DNA of 64,000 bases from Cichorium intybus (lineage: Eukaryota > Streptophyta > Magnoliopsida > Asterales > Asteraceae), in contig CM042013.1 of NCBI GenBank assembly GCA_023525715.1, positions 76,367,494 to 76,431,493 on the forward strand. The letters run 5' to 3'. Below are positions 47,394 to 60,463 of the stretch, one piece after another (the stretch's first letter is position 1; every line of letters starts with the position of its first letter). The notes under the pieces were generated by a model. That model ran no database searches, was not told where the DNA came from, and worked only from the letters and a program-made list of their open reading frames with translations. The position numbers and the translations under genes were made by a program.

Positions 47394-50300
47394 TGTCACA
47401 CCCCCAAACCACGATGGCGGAAACGTCTGAGGGTGGATGACTTCATGAACAGTATCACAACAACGTTTGTACAATAGTGATCAAAGCAAACACATCTATC
47501 ATATACATAATTGTAAATGTTACAAGAGTTCCAAAGATTGTACGTTTTAAATACAATTACAATATGATATCAAAATACATAGTATGACGCCATCGCGACC
47601 CATCTGTAGTTACCTTATCAATTTCCTGAGAATACAAGTAGTTTGAAAGAGTGTCAACATTACGTTGGTGAGTTCATAAGATTTTTGTATGAGAAAATCC
47701 ATAATCCTTTTTCCTTGTAAAAAGATAATGTTTGAAACTAGAAAATCCAATATTTTCATATAAATGAGTCGTAGTCTTAAAACCCAAAGACCGTAAATGT
47801 ATAAGTATTTCTATACTTGAAAATAGTATTACGTAGTTTTATTGTTGTATGAAACAGTGTAAATAGATGTTTACTCGTAGACTAATTGTAGTTTTAATTC
47901 CATAAAACTCGTATGTATAAGTAAACCGTACTTACATTTATATCTTTGATAAAACATAGTTTTAATTTCATAGAACCAATGTGTATAAGTAAAACCATAC
48001 TTATATTTGTAACTCGTTAAAATGTAGTTTTAATACCATAAAACTTATATGAGGAATCTCTTTTCTTGTAAAAGGTAGTATTGTACTCCAAGAAAATCCC
48101 ATATTTTTTTATGAATGTATCCAAGTCTTAAAACTCCAAAGACTAAAATGTATAACGTAGTTTGTAGTATAAAACCTTTGAAAATGTATATTTCCACGTA
48201 AAAAATTTATAAAGTTGATTTCCCATGGGAGACGCCCTATACCATACTGTGACCATGTAGGCCTGCTTCGATGTTATTCAGGCGTCGGACTGTTATGACA
48301 TTTGTCACCTCAGACCCGTCGGTCTAGCTGTAGCTAGCAGCTCTGGTGCGGGATTGTCAATCTCGTATAGATCTATACACAAATATCACGCTCTCTTACC
48401 GAGACTCTGGTTATAAATTTCAGGACTTATAGTATGTACTTAAATAAGCACTGTGAAGACCCGTCTCACAAAAATGTATGTATCAATCAACTTGTTTACG
48501 TAAATTTTGTATATGAAAAACCCTTGTATTTGCCAATTATCAATTTTCCCATGATAATATAGTAATGTACAATAATTATATATTTGTATATAATTATTTG
48601 TCTTGTTCTAACCGTTATAGTAACATTTGTATCCACAAACTATTCCTATAATAGTTTATTTTTGGTATTCTGTCGTGAAAAGCATATATTTACGAATATA
48701 TGTGAAATAACTTATTTAAATGGTTATAAACAATATCTTTTAAAATATTTTCCATAATAGTGGTGTAATAACTTGGTTATACTCTTTATTAATTCCAATA
48801 TAATATTTCATGACTATCAAATAAAGAACGGCCAGGTAGAAGATCAAATGGGGAGGAAGGACCCTTTCAGCGTATAAGCCTTTCGGAAATCCAACAACCT
48901 AGCCCAAATGATCGGCCTAGACACCGCCCTCGTAAGTAGATCATTCGATATTATTTTTGGAATTATAATTGAATTGCTTAATGATGTTTACAAAATTCGC
49001 ATTTCGTTTACTATTGTTATAAATGAGTATAAATAACTATTTTTATAGTATAACTTGTATTCTCCCCCTTAAAAGCTTGAATAAAGATAAAAAAAGGGGT
49101 ATGAACTCACCTCAATGTCGACTAGAATCTTATCGCCAATTGTTGTTAGATCGCCCGACTCTTCGTGCTTCTAACTCGAACTCACTATATTTATAACTGA
49201 AATATCTACTTCTAATGCTCATTGTTCGTATATATCTATATATATCGAAGAATCTTCTAGCAATACTATCTAGTGATATAAAGATCGAGATATGAGTTGT
49301 GAGAAATGAGAGGATTTGAGCCTCTATTTATAGTAAATTTATTTTCGTATAGCGGCCCTCAAGATACAGACATTTGACGTTTATAGCTTTTAGAAATTGT
49401 TAATGACAAAACATACCCTTAAAATACTCTTTAAATAGATTTAATAGTTTTTATATAAAACGAATGATTTTTGTTTATAAAAATATGATCTACAAAAATC
49501 GTAGTTTAATAATATCAACTTTTTAACTAAACGTCTTTAACGAATTAACGAAAGGGTATTAATTGTAAGTTTAATGAAAATATAGGGTTTAAATGTAAAT
49601 ACAATTTCATTTTAAAGAAAAAGAAAATATTAAATATAAAACTAGTATCAATGATATTAAATTTTGACGTTTGGTTGTCCGTATCGATGATACGGATTTG
49701 ACGGTAAATTTTTCGTTTTATAAAACAACATAATATTATTGATAAACTTAAAAATACGTATTGAATACTTAGTGTTCGAAATGAAAATACAAATTCTTTG
49801 AGGGTAAAATGTGTAAAATTGATTAAATAATGAAGTGGGGCCCACTTTATATTAAATAAAATTAAAATAAAATAAAAAAAATTTTCTTTTTCAAACCTCC
49901 ATTTTCAAACTACAATTTTTCAAACATTTGAAATGAAATCGGCCAACCTTTGATTTTTTTTTATTTATTTATTATATAATCAAACGTCGCTTTCAAGTTA
50001 AATTATACGTTTTTTTTATCATAACTTTTTATATATAACGTTTGGTAAAAATATACCTATATATTTGGAACCGTCGTATTTTTATCTACGTTTTGATATA
50101 AAAATTGTAATATCCGGACGAGTTTTCAATTTTACCGTTCACTATTCACGCGGTCGCTATTCATGCCGAATCACTGTTCATGTCGGATACTATTTATACT
50201 GAATCGCTGTTCATGTCGTAAAAATTTTAATTTTAATATTTTTTTATCAAAACGTCTAACTTTGCAGTGTATGTTCGCACAATTGATTTGAATTAGTGTA

Positions 50301-50425
50301 TTTAGTATTATAATATCCAATAATACATCGTAGAGGTTATAAAATTTATATTTCAATATCTTAACCTAACGTGTGCTCTGGTTGACTCGAGTTTACTTTC
50401 GTTGACTAATTTGACAGTTGTCACA
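47394..50425 (-). repeat. Gyp-RKD 3' LTR, 3032 bp, complete
   Basis: The full LTR spans from TGTCACACCCCC to GTTGTCACA as read on the plus strand. It is AT-rich with no ORF of note. It serves as the intact reference for the broken 5' LTR. Confidence 0.93.
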
Positions 50426-50469
50426 TTATCTACCAGTTAAAAGGAATTTCGTCCCGAAATTTAGCACTT

Positions 50470-50610
50470 TGAGTAAATTCTTAAGGGTATGGGAAGAGAT
50501 GTGGGTATTTCTGTTTCATCTAGTCCTCACGTTCCTAGGTAGATTCAGGTCCACACTTGGTGTTTCCTAGTTTTCAATTGCTTTGATTTTGGAGTGTAAT
50601 GTCGTGATAT
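50470..50610 (-). pseudogene. Chromodomain tail remnant of the original pol
   Basis: Just inside the PPT, the minus strand reads CGPEST, stop, ERED, stop, MKQKYPHLF. This matches the chromodomain C-terminus of Gyp-1 (TWEREDHMRTKYPQLF), with Trp and a second residue changed to TAG. It shows the element was once a complete Tekay-like chromovirus. Confidence 0.7.
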
Positions 50611-51817
50611 TTTCGGTAAGTAAACATGAGTTAATCCTAGTATAAATAAGAGTTACTAGGTTGTTATGTTAGTTAGGAGGATTAGAAACTCATTTAGAAG
50701 GAGTTTAAACCTTAAAAATAGTATAAAGGAGTTACATGGGTCGTGTAGGAGTCACTCGGCTCGTGTAGTACATATTTTCGAAAGTGTTTAGCTTTACAGG
50801 AGTTACACGGGACGTGTTCTAGTTACTGTAACATCCAGTAGAATTACACGGGTTGGGCTTCGAAGTACGGGTCGGATTTTTAGAAGTTAACATTGCTAAC
50901 TTTACTGGTCGTTAACCTGTGTTAGCGGGGTTATTTGGGCAGCTTTCCTTCTTTACCCCATTTACAAATCAAAAATCCTCCTAGGTTATTTTCAAAGTAA
51001 AAGGTGCCAAATTTGGTTATTTTGATCAAGAGTTTTGTGTAGGAGAAGTTTTGGGAAGGTTGGGTTTAACGGCCGAAACGCGTTCTCGAGTTCTTAATTC
51101 ACAAGGATAGAAATTTTGAGTGTTAGGGTTTCAAACCCTAGATGTCCAAATCTGAAAGTATGCATTGGTTCAACTCATATGTAGGTTGCTAATATTTGTT
51201 GTATTGAGTTCAAATATTGTGATGTTTTAACGGTTGACTTAGTAAAATCGTGAAATTTGGAGTTTCGGTTTGATAACATATGATATTCTCTAATTGTGAT
51301 TTGTATTAGCCATTGATTTCTTAATCATTTGAGTTAAGTATAATGGAAATGCCTAAGCATGTTTAAGATATGATGTGATGTTATTTTATAGTTGATACTA
51401 GTAGAATGGAAGGAAACATGTATGATACAGGTGAACCACGAGCTCTACAGATGCTAGATGAGTGGGTTCTAATTCATTATTTATGATTAGATTACTATAT
51501 AATTGGATTAACTATTCTTTGAACTATTTTCGTTATCAGAAGATATATATATATATATATATGTCTTTTCGTTATCCCGTCCTCATCGGAGTCAAGCCGC
51601 CAATTTGGAAAAAGATATCACTTAGGGTGGTGAAAAGATTGCATCTACTGTAGATATTTTGAATTTCGGTATTAAGAACGTGAGTTGTCCTTTCAGTTCC
51701 TGCTGTAAGATTCTATATAAACGGGTATGTATCATCATTTGTATCTAAGATCTTTTTAGTCTTATTCTTTCCTACTACTAGTTTATTCTTATATAATTTC
51801 AGATTTCCAATCGAGGC
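50611..51817 (+). other. Presumed upstream region of the RKD-like gene
   Basis: No retroelement coding was seen. The sequence includes a short (TA)n run at about 51544 and T-rich acceptor-like tracts before 51811. It may include the gene's promoter and untranslated exons. Confidence 0.4.
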
Positions 51818-53169
51818 ATGGAAAACAGATCTCATATGGAAAACTTGTCAGAAGCTGAGCGGAATTTCCTAAGGGAAGAGGGTACCTCCCTATCGTTTAA
51901 TCAGATACCTCTACTGGAGTCTGGTAATTATAATATCCTTAACTCCTTTTATTTCTTATTCATTTCTCTAGCGTTTTGATTTTGTTTTAAACTATGTGAG
52001 GTATAGATTTTCCAGATATATTACCGCTGGATCAACTTCAAGATGATCCTGAAGTTTTTCCTTTGATGGGTATTCTCCCTGAAGATCCACTGCCTTTAAA
52101 TCAAAACATCGCTGTTGGGCAATCTCAATGTATACTTCCAGGTTAAGTCATTTTCTTAAGCTTTATGTTTGTTTTGCTTAATTATCTAACATACGTTATA
52201 CACAGATCCATTCGAAGATGATCTTACTAATGGTAATCTAAGCATGAACGTGCCCATGCTGCATAGTGGAGTAGATTTAACAAATCGGGGGTTTTTAACT
52301 GACATTCAAAATCAGGATCAAATACAGTCGATCCATGATGACACTATCGGGTTCACTTCAGCGAATCCTGAATTTGTGGGTGGTTTTCAATATCAGGATC
52401 ATTTTCAATTGATCCAAAGTAACTTAGAAAGTTTCAAGAATGGGAATTCTGGGTTTATGGTTGATTTTGGAAATCAAGAACTATTACCCATAATAGGTAA
52501 CAATGAAAGTGTTAGTGATCAGGATCATACACAATTGATCCAAAATGAAAACGTTTCAACCTCGATTCCAAGAACCTTTGAAATTCGTAGAAAAAGGGGT
52601 TCTGGACATGCATTGAGTAAGGAAACAATATCCATGCATTTTGATAAGCCTATTTTGGAAGCTGCAAGGGAACTCAACGTTGGATCAACACAGTTGAAGC
52701 AACGCTGTAGGAAGTTAGGCATCAAAAGTTGGCCTCGACGATAGATTAAGAGTCTACAAACTCTTATTAACCATACTCAGGTTAAGAATTGTATTTTTTT
52801 ATCCATAATTTTAATGACATGAGATTGTAATGACTGAAAGTATTTATGCAACAGGAATTTGATAAAAATCCTAGTAGAGCAGACGTAATACTTGGTCTAG
52901 AGAACGAGAAAAGATCAATAGTCGAGGGTTCCAGTTCGAAGATAACTGATACCCCAAAGAGATTGAGGCAAGCTGCCTTTAAGGCTGTTTACAAGAAAAG
53001 AAGGGTTCAGAAGAGGGAGGAAGCTTCATCAGGGACCTATACACAGCAACAATCTCTGCCTTCTGTTTCTGCTATGAGTGGTTTTAACCATGATTTTCTC
53101 AAGATCACAAGTGAAGAGAACCCAGAAGACTTGGCAGGTGACATAGCTCGCCTTCGGCTTTCAGATTGA
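51818..53169 (+). CDS. RKD-like RWP-RK transcription factor gene carried by Gyp-RKD
   Basis: The exons are 51818-51923, 52007-52141, 52206-52780 and 52855-53169, with GT-AG introns and phases 1, 1 and 0 that join exactly. The product would be about 376 codons. Exon 3 ends in an RWP-RK domain, a DNA-binding fold of plant NLP/RKD factors: LSKETISMHFDKPILEAARE, LNVGSTQLKQRCRKLGI, SWPRR. After WPRR the expected Lys is TAG (52742-52744). The same frame then continues IKSLQTLINHTQ, as in RKD proteins. Exon 4 has KRLRQAAFKAVYKKRR, a basic segment also seen in RKDs. RKDs regulate egg-cell and gametophyte identity. The gene lies antisense to the retroelement that carries it. Confidence 0.8.
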
Positions 53170-53720
53170 ATTTATACCAATATTAGTTTAATGGCTGTTG
53201 GTAGGGATGATGGTAGGTTTTCGATAATAGTTATTGGTCAGGTATTATCGAATTGTCAGGTCTACTATGTAAGGATAGGGGTATAAGAGGTACATAAAGT
53301 GTCTAGATGTATGGTTCTGTGGTATTATAAAATACTCCTGTAGTATTTTAGCTTTATATTTTGTTTTAGAGTTTCTTTGTATATGGTTCTTGGTAAGTTT
53401 TTAGACTTGTTCACTACGACTATTTCTAAGTACATGTTAGTCATACCTTGGACAAATACAGTTGATCAGGCTCTATCTGTCCTAGGTATGATTACATAAC
53501 TACCTAGGCCTACTCGTAGTGTTCAACTCATCTTATTACTCTTGTATTGTTCTGGTTATGACACTGTTCTAGTATGTATGTACTTGTACTTATACTTTAT
53601 AAAAATATCATTGTGTTTTAAAGTATACTTTGTACAGATTGTTTTAGAGAGTTTTAGTCCCATTATATTTATAGTTGTATATCTTAAATGGATTGATATA
53701 CTTAGTTCACTATAAACAAT
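53170..53720 (+). other. 3' flank of the RKD-like gene up to the PBS
   Basis: There is no further gene. The stretch ends at the minus-strand PBS (53721-53732). Confidence 0.5.
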
Positions 53721-53732
53721 GCTCTGATACCA
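53721..53732 (-). other. Gyp-RKD primer binding site
   Basis: On the minus strand TGGTATCAGAGC, complementary to initiator Met tRNA, lies three bases (GAT) inside the LTR end. Confidence 0.9.
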
Positions 53733-53735
53733 ATC

Positions 53736-54819
53736 TGTCACACCCCCAAACCACGATGGCGGAAACATCTGAGGGTGGATGACTTCATGAACAGTATCAC
53801 AACAACGTTTGTACAATAGTGATCAAAGCAAACACATCTATCATATACATAATTGTAAATGTTACAAGAGTTCCAAAAATTGTACGTTTTAAATACAATT
53901 ACAATATGATATCAAAATACATAGTATGACGCCATCGCGACCCATCTGTAGTTACCTTATCAATTTCCCGAGAATACAGTAGTTTGAAAGAGTGTCAACA
54001 TTACGTTGGTGAGTTCATAAGATTTTTGTATGAGGAAATCCATAATCCTTTTTCCTTGTAAAAAGATAATGTTTGAAACTAGAAAATCCAATATTTTCCT
54101 ATAAATGAGTCGTAGTCTTAAAACCCAAAGACCGTAAATGTATAAGTATTTCTATACTTGAAAATAGTATTACGTAGTTTTATTGTTGTATGAAACAGTG
54201 TAAATAGATGTTTACTCGTAGACTAATTGTAGTTTTAATTCCATAAAACTCGTATGTATAAGTAAACCGTACTTACATTTATATCTTTGATAAAACGTAG
54301 TTTTAATTTCATATAACCAATGTGTATAAGTAAAACCATACTTATATTTGTAACTCGTTAAAATGTAGTTTTAATACCATAAAACTTATATGAGGAATCT
54401 CTTTCCTTGTAAAAGGTAGTATTGTACTCCAAGAAAATCCCATATTTTCTTATGAATGTATCCAAGTCTTAAAAATCCAAAGACTAAAATGTATAGCGTA
54501 GTTTGTAGTATAAAACCTTTGAAAATGTATATTTCCACGTAAACAATTTATAAAGTTGATTTCCCATGCGAGACGCCCTATAACCATACTGTGACCATAT
54601 AGGCTTGCTTCGACGTTCTTCAGGCGTCGGACTGTTATGACATTTGTCACCTCAGACCCGTCGGTCTAGCTGTAGCTAGCAGCTCAGGTGCGGGGTTGTC
54701 AATCCCGTATAGATCTATACACAAATATCACGCTTTCTTACCGAGACTCTGCTTATAAATTTCAGGACTTATAGTATGTACTTAAATAAGCACTGTGAAG
54801 ACTCGTCTCACAAAAATGT
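53736..54819 (-). repeat. Gyp-RKD 5' LTR, left part
   Basis: This is collinear with 47394-48477 at very high identity and is cut at AATGT by the CopA-2 insertion. The remainder resumes at 61246. Confidence 0.92.
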
Positions 54820-55487
54820 TGTTGGATTAGGTGTCTAAGCCATGACTTATAATTTGTATTTATCTTATTAATAGAAGCAAAGTCAATTTGGGTTGCCCTT
54901 GGTAGTCCAACCGGCATCAAGGTTAAATAGAGAGAGAAATAAATAGTTCGTTAATTTATTATGTGATAATAAATTAATGATAAACTAGTTTGGAATTAAT
55001 CAGAATTAATTGGAATTAATTTAGAATTAATTAAAAGTGCAGGGGCTAAATTGATTATAAGTGCAGGGGCTAGAATGCAATTGTTCAAAAGTTGAACACT
55101 ATAAATAAGGCTCTCCCCATCACTTGAAAACTTGCACCATTCCAAATCATCTCCTTGGAATTTCTCTTCTCTCCTTGCCGTCTATAATCCTTCTGTAAGG
55201 TTTTATAGCGAGCCGTTCTTAATAAGAGGTTAAGACAGTTAACCTCTGCTTGGGCTTCTGGGTGTGATCTCATTTGAGGCAGGACACTTGTGCTGCTCGG
55301 CTTCAAGAATAAAACTAAAGGTTAGTTTTATTAATTGTTTTATATAGAAATTTCTGTTAGTCGTTATTAGAAATTTCTGTTAGCCGTTAGAATTATTATT
55401 ATATGTTCAAAGATAGAAAACATAGATCCTTTCTAGGTTGCATGTGAACTTAGGATTTTAAGTTCATAGATTGCAGAAAACCTTACA
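54820..55487 (+). repeat. CopA-2 5' LTR, 668 bp
   Basis: It starts TGTTGGATTAGGTGTC and ends CCTTACA. TATA (ACTATAAATAAGG) is near 55099. Its U3 has a tandem GTGCAGGGGCTA motif (55037 and 55061) instead of the CpG-rich module of CopA-1. Confidence 0.92.
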
Positions 55488-56429
55488 GTGGTATCAGAGC
55501 GTTGGTTGTTTTCTTATTGAATTGCTATAATTGTTTACTTAAAAGATAAATTAAATCGTTTAACGGTTTAAATTTAATTTTAAAATTAAGAGTTAATTTT
55601 TGAAAAATTAAATAGATAAAACATAAATATTTTAATAGTTTAAAATATATCTTATATATATTATAATTAATAGTTAATATTTTATATATAAGATAAATTG
55701 GTTAGTCTTACCGTTAGTAGGCCTCATTCACAAAACTGTCCTATAAAGAGGGTATAAGGCGACTGTCTATAAAATGGTAGTCTAATGGGTATCCATTCTC
55801 ACCCACCGCTCTCCTGGTCAGTCGAGTGTCGTTAGCCGAACGGGTTTGATGGAGCCGCTAACGCTTCTTAAAAGTATTATCAAAATCCCAATCTAGTTAC
55901 TTTAGGTTAAAAATGTGAATTGATGCTAATCCATGAAGTTGCACATTGCACTTTATGAAACGTTGGTGGAGCGTGTGTGGTTTACCGGCACACCAATGGG
56001 GGAGAATAAAGAGTGGCAATGGGTGTCTCGGGTGTTATCATTGTTGATGTAGCGTGTGTGGTTTACCGGCACATCAATTTTAGATGATAATGGACCCCGA
56101 GAGTACCAACCTAATTTGCATGGTTATTCACACCCGGTTTGTGATCCTCGGCATCCCAGTCACAAACGGTGGGGCATATCCAAGATTAAACATACTATTG
56201 AACAGTTCAATAAATCTCAAAAGAAACTAGGAATTCCATTTATAATAAGATTATTTTTCCGCGATGGAATTGGCTGAATCGTCATTCGCCTACCTTTATA
56301 AAATTTGCTTCTAGATTACGGCATCCCTCTTCTATGTTGCAAATTGTTATAATTGGATCCTAGCCTTATTTTATATTGGGTTATTATAAGGACCGACAAG
56401 TATCCAATTAAACTTACCTTCTTTTATAG
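55488..56429 (+). other. CopA-2 PBS and leader
   Basis: The PBS TGGTATCAGAGC is at 55489-55500. The leader carries the two hairpins seen in CopA-1, at 55963-55996 and 56044-56077. Confidence 0.85.
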
Positions 56430-59400
56430 ATGTCTTATGCTGATCAATCCGCTCCCCACTCAAACTCTAGTGTTCCTTCTATCCTCTCACTGTGTTCCAA
56501 GGTTCAATTGAACGGGACAAACTATAATGACTGGATTAGAAATATCAAGATGGCTCTGAGGTACGAGAACAAAGAGTATGTCCTCGAGACCGAGCTTGTC
56601 GATATTGACTCTGAAACTGCTACTCCCGAGGAGATTGCCTCGTACCAAAAACATTCTGATGATGCGACCAAAGTGGCCTGCATCATGATAGCCACAATGA
56701 ACCCCGAATTGCAAAGGATATACGAAGACTACTGGCCCTTTGAGATGCACAAGGAGCTTGCGGAAAAGTTCCGCAAGCAAGAGCGCATCGAGAGGTGCGA
56801 GGTGGTCAAGGACTTCACGAACAGCAAACCTAAAGATGGAGAGTCCATCTGTGCTCATGTGCAAAGAATGCAAGGTTACGTGGAGCGGCTTAGAAAGCTT
56901 GCGATGCCAGTACCGGAGGAGTTGGCCGTTGACATAGTGCTTAACTCCCTACCGAGTTCTTATGACCAGTTCAGGCTGGCTTATCATTTGAACAACAATC
57001 AGGCTAACCTGACTGAGTTGCATCGCATGCTTCGAGTTGCTGAGGACGGAATGAAAGGTAAAAGTGTACCCTCGGTAAATCAGCCCGTCCTAGCCATTGG
57101 AAGTGGCAAAGGAAAGAAGAGGAAGGGCCCTCCTAAGCAAAATTGGAGGGAAAAGGTTCAGGTCAGGTCATCAAGCAATGGCTCGAGAACCAAGTCTTCC
57201 CAGATTCCTTGTGTGGCCAACCCCGATGAAGCCAACTGTTTCTACTGCAAAGAGAAGGGTCATTGGAAGAGAAGCTGCCCCAAATACTTGCAGGATGTCA
57301 AGGATGGAAAAGTAAAGCCATCGATAGCAGGTATATACACTATCTCTAAAAACTCACCATCTTCTAATTCTTGGGTCCTTAATACAGGATGTGGTTTTCA
57401 CATTTGTTCTGATCTGCAGGGCCTAAAGGAAAGCACTGAGGTGGAGCACGGTAGACTGAACTTGATCATGGGCAATAGGAGATCGTCCCCTGTTACTAAG
57501 ATCAGCGTTTACAGTTTAGTGCTTAGTAGTGATGTTAGTATAGAGTTAATTAATTTTTGCTATTCGCCAGAAATGGCAAGAAACATTATTTCATTTCACG
57601 CATTGTTCAGACAAGGATTTCAATTTTCTTTTGATAATAAAATTGGTTCGATTTCTGTTTTCAAAAATGGTATTTTGATTTTTACTGCTTATCCTTGTGA
57701 TGGTGTGTATGAAACCGTTGAATGTGTTGACAATTTAGGACATAGTGTAAATTATATTGATTCTACTAGTGGTGTAGAAAAGGCATGTCTGTGGCATAGT
57801 CGGCTCGGGCACATCAGCAAGAAACGTATCGCCCAACTCCAAAAGGATGGAGTGTTGGAATCATTCGACCTTAGGTCGGATGATGTATGCGAATCTTGTC
57901 TGTTGGGCAAGATGACTAAATCACCTTTCAAAGGGTCTTTTGAAAGAGGTGAGGGTCTGCTGGACATCATTCACACGGATGTGTGTGGTCCATTCAGATC
58001 AACCACAAAGGATGGCACGCGGTTCTACGTAACCTTTACTGACGATTTTAGTAAATACGGTTATATCTACTTAGTCAAGCAAAAGTCAGACACCTTTGAA
58101 AAGTTCAAAGAGTTTAAAAACGAGGTAGAGAATCAATTAGGCAGGAAGATAAAGATGCTCAGGTCCGACAGAGGCGGAGAGTATCTAAGTATCGAGTTCC
58201 TAGACTATCTAAAGGAATGCGGAATAGTTTCGCAGTTGACACCTCCCAGGACACCACAGTTGAACGGTGTTGCGGAGAGGCGCAACCGAATCCTATTGGA
58301 CATGGTTCGTTCCATGATGAGTCGAGCTTCACTTCCCATTCACTTCTGGGGGTTTGCCTTAGAGACAGCCGCCCATATCCTCAATCTTGTCCCTACTAAA
58401 AAGGTTGCTAAAACACCTCATGAAATGTGGACGGGGAAAGTTCCCTCGTTGGCACATATCAAAGTCTGGGGTTGTGAGGCTTTCGTTAGACGAGAGACTC
58501 AAGACAAACTCGCAGAAAGAAGCGAAAGGTGTTTCTTCCTTGGTTATCCCAAACAGTCCTTTGGATATCTATTCTATAGACCGAGCGAGGACGTGGTCTT
58601 TGTAGCTAGACGAGCAGTCTTTCGAGAGAGAGAGAGCTCATATTCAAAGAGGACAGTGGGAGTACCATTGATCTGGAAGAAATTCAAGAGTCATCAGATA
58701 ACGCAACCTTAGGAGAAACTAGCAACCAACATGAGGAAGAAGTTCCTGTTGGTCCGACAGATGTATCCTTACCTCTTAGGCATTCCGGTAGGGTTAGCAT
58801 GCCACCCGAGTTTTATGGGTTCCATATAACTTCGGATGGGGACACGTTTGTCAGTGATAGTACACTGATAAATTTGGATGAACCAGCTAACTACCAGGAA
58901 GCAGTGGCGGGCCCTGAGTCTGCCAAGTAGAAAGAGGCCATGGATAGCGAGATCAAGTCCATGTATAACAATCAAGTTTGGAACTTGGTTGACAACGTAA
59001 CGGGTCGAAAGACAGTCGGGTGCAAATGGATCTTCAAGAAGAAGACCGACATGGACGAAAAGGTACACACTTTCAAGGCAAGACTGGTTGCGAAGGGCTT
59101 TACTCAAACCACAGGGGTTGACTATGACGAGACCTTCTCACCAGTAGCCAAGATAAAGTCTATTAGGATTATGCTGGCCATAGCTGCATTTCATGACTAT
59201 GAAATTTAGCAGATGGACGTCAAAACCGCTTTCCTTAACGGAAAGTTGACTGAGGATGTTTACATGAATTAGCCAGAGGGTTTTGTCGATGCAAAGTATC
59301 CCAATAAGGTGTGTAAGCTTGAGAGATCAATCTACGGATTGAAGCAAGCTTCTCGCAGCTGGAATCTTTGTTTCCATGAGAAAGTCAAAGAGTTTGGCTT

Positions 59401-60463
59401 CTCTAGGAGCGAGGATGAGTCCTGCGTATATGTCAAGGCTAGTGGGAGTATAGTGACCTTTCTAGTGTTGTATGTCGATGACATACTGCTCATGGGAAAC
59501 GACATTCCAACCTTGCAAGATGTCAAGGCTTGGCTTGGGAAATGTTTCGCCATGAAGGACCTAGGAGAGGCTGCCTATATTCTCGGGATAAGAATATTGA
59601 GAGATAGGAAGAAGAGACTAATTGGACTTAGTCAGGGTACATACTTGGAAAATGTACTAAAGAGGTTTAGTATGGAAAATTCCAAGAAGGGAGAGCTACC
59701 TATCCAAAGTAATGCAAAATTGAGTAAGACTGAAAGTCCGAGTACAGACGAAGAAATAGCTGAAATGAGTCGGGTACCTTACGCTTCGGCTGTAGGATCG
59801 ATCATGTACGCTATGACGTGTACTCGCCCTGACGTGGCTTTTGCTTTAAGCATGGTCAGTCGGTACCAGGGAAACCCTGGAAGGGCGCATTGGATAGCTA
59901 TGAAAAATATACTCAAGTATCTGCGAAGGACAAAGAACATGGTGTTAGTCCTCGGTGGCAGTGATACCTTGAGAGTTGAAGGATATACGGATGCCAGTTT
60001 TCAGACGGATAGAGACAGTGGTCTGTCTCAGTCGGGCTGGGTATTCCTTTTGAACGGTGGAGCAGTTACTTGGAAAAGCTCCAAGCAAGAAACAGTGGTT
60101 GATTCTACGTGCGAATCAGAGTACATAGCAACAAGTGAAGCGTCAAAGGAAGCGGCTTGGCTGAAGAACTTTATCGGTGACCTTGGAGTAGTCCCGAGTA
60201 TTCAGGAGCCCTTGGAACTGTTCTGCGATAACGAAGGTGCGGTCGTCTTGACAAAGGAACCGCGAGATCATGGAAAGTCCAGACATATCGACAGAAAGTA
60301 CCACTACATCAGACATAGGGTAGAAGAAGGTCACCTCCTTGTAAAGAGGGTATCATCGGAAGATAATCCTGCAGATCCCTTGACAAAGGCTCTGAGTAGG
60401 ATTAAGCATAATCAGCATGCTAGGAGCATTGGATTAAGAGATGATATAAGTTTTTGCAATTAG
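56430..60463 (+). pseudogene. CopA-2 gag-pol polyprotein, multiply broken
   Basis: It has the same domain order as CopA-1 at 1204-5232. The protease catalytic Asp 318 is Asn (LNTGCGFHIC, codon 57381 AAT). The integrase Glu 616 is intact (codon 58275 GAG). A GA-repeat expansion near 58626 shifts the frame. TAG stops are at 58928, 59207 and 59270, where CopA-1 has Trp, Trp and Gln. From 59309 to 60463 the RT and RNase H are open (YVDD, CESEY). It cannot encode a working polyprotein. Confidence 0.93.

Noticed and set aside
51462..51653. 63-codon ORF upstream of the RKD-like gene
   Set aside because: It spans a (TA)n run and has no domain; it is not joined to exon 1 by a convincing intron.
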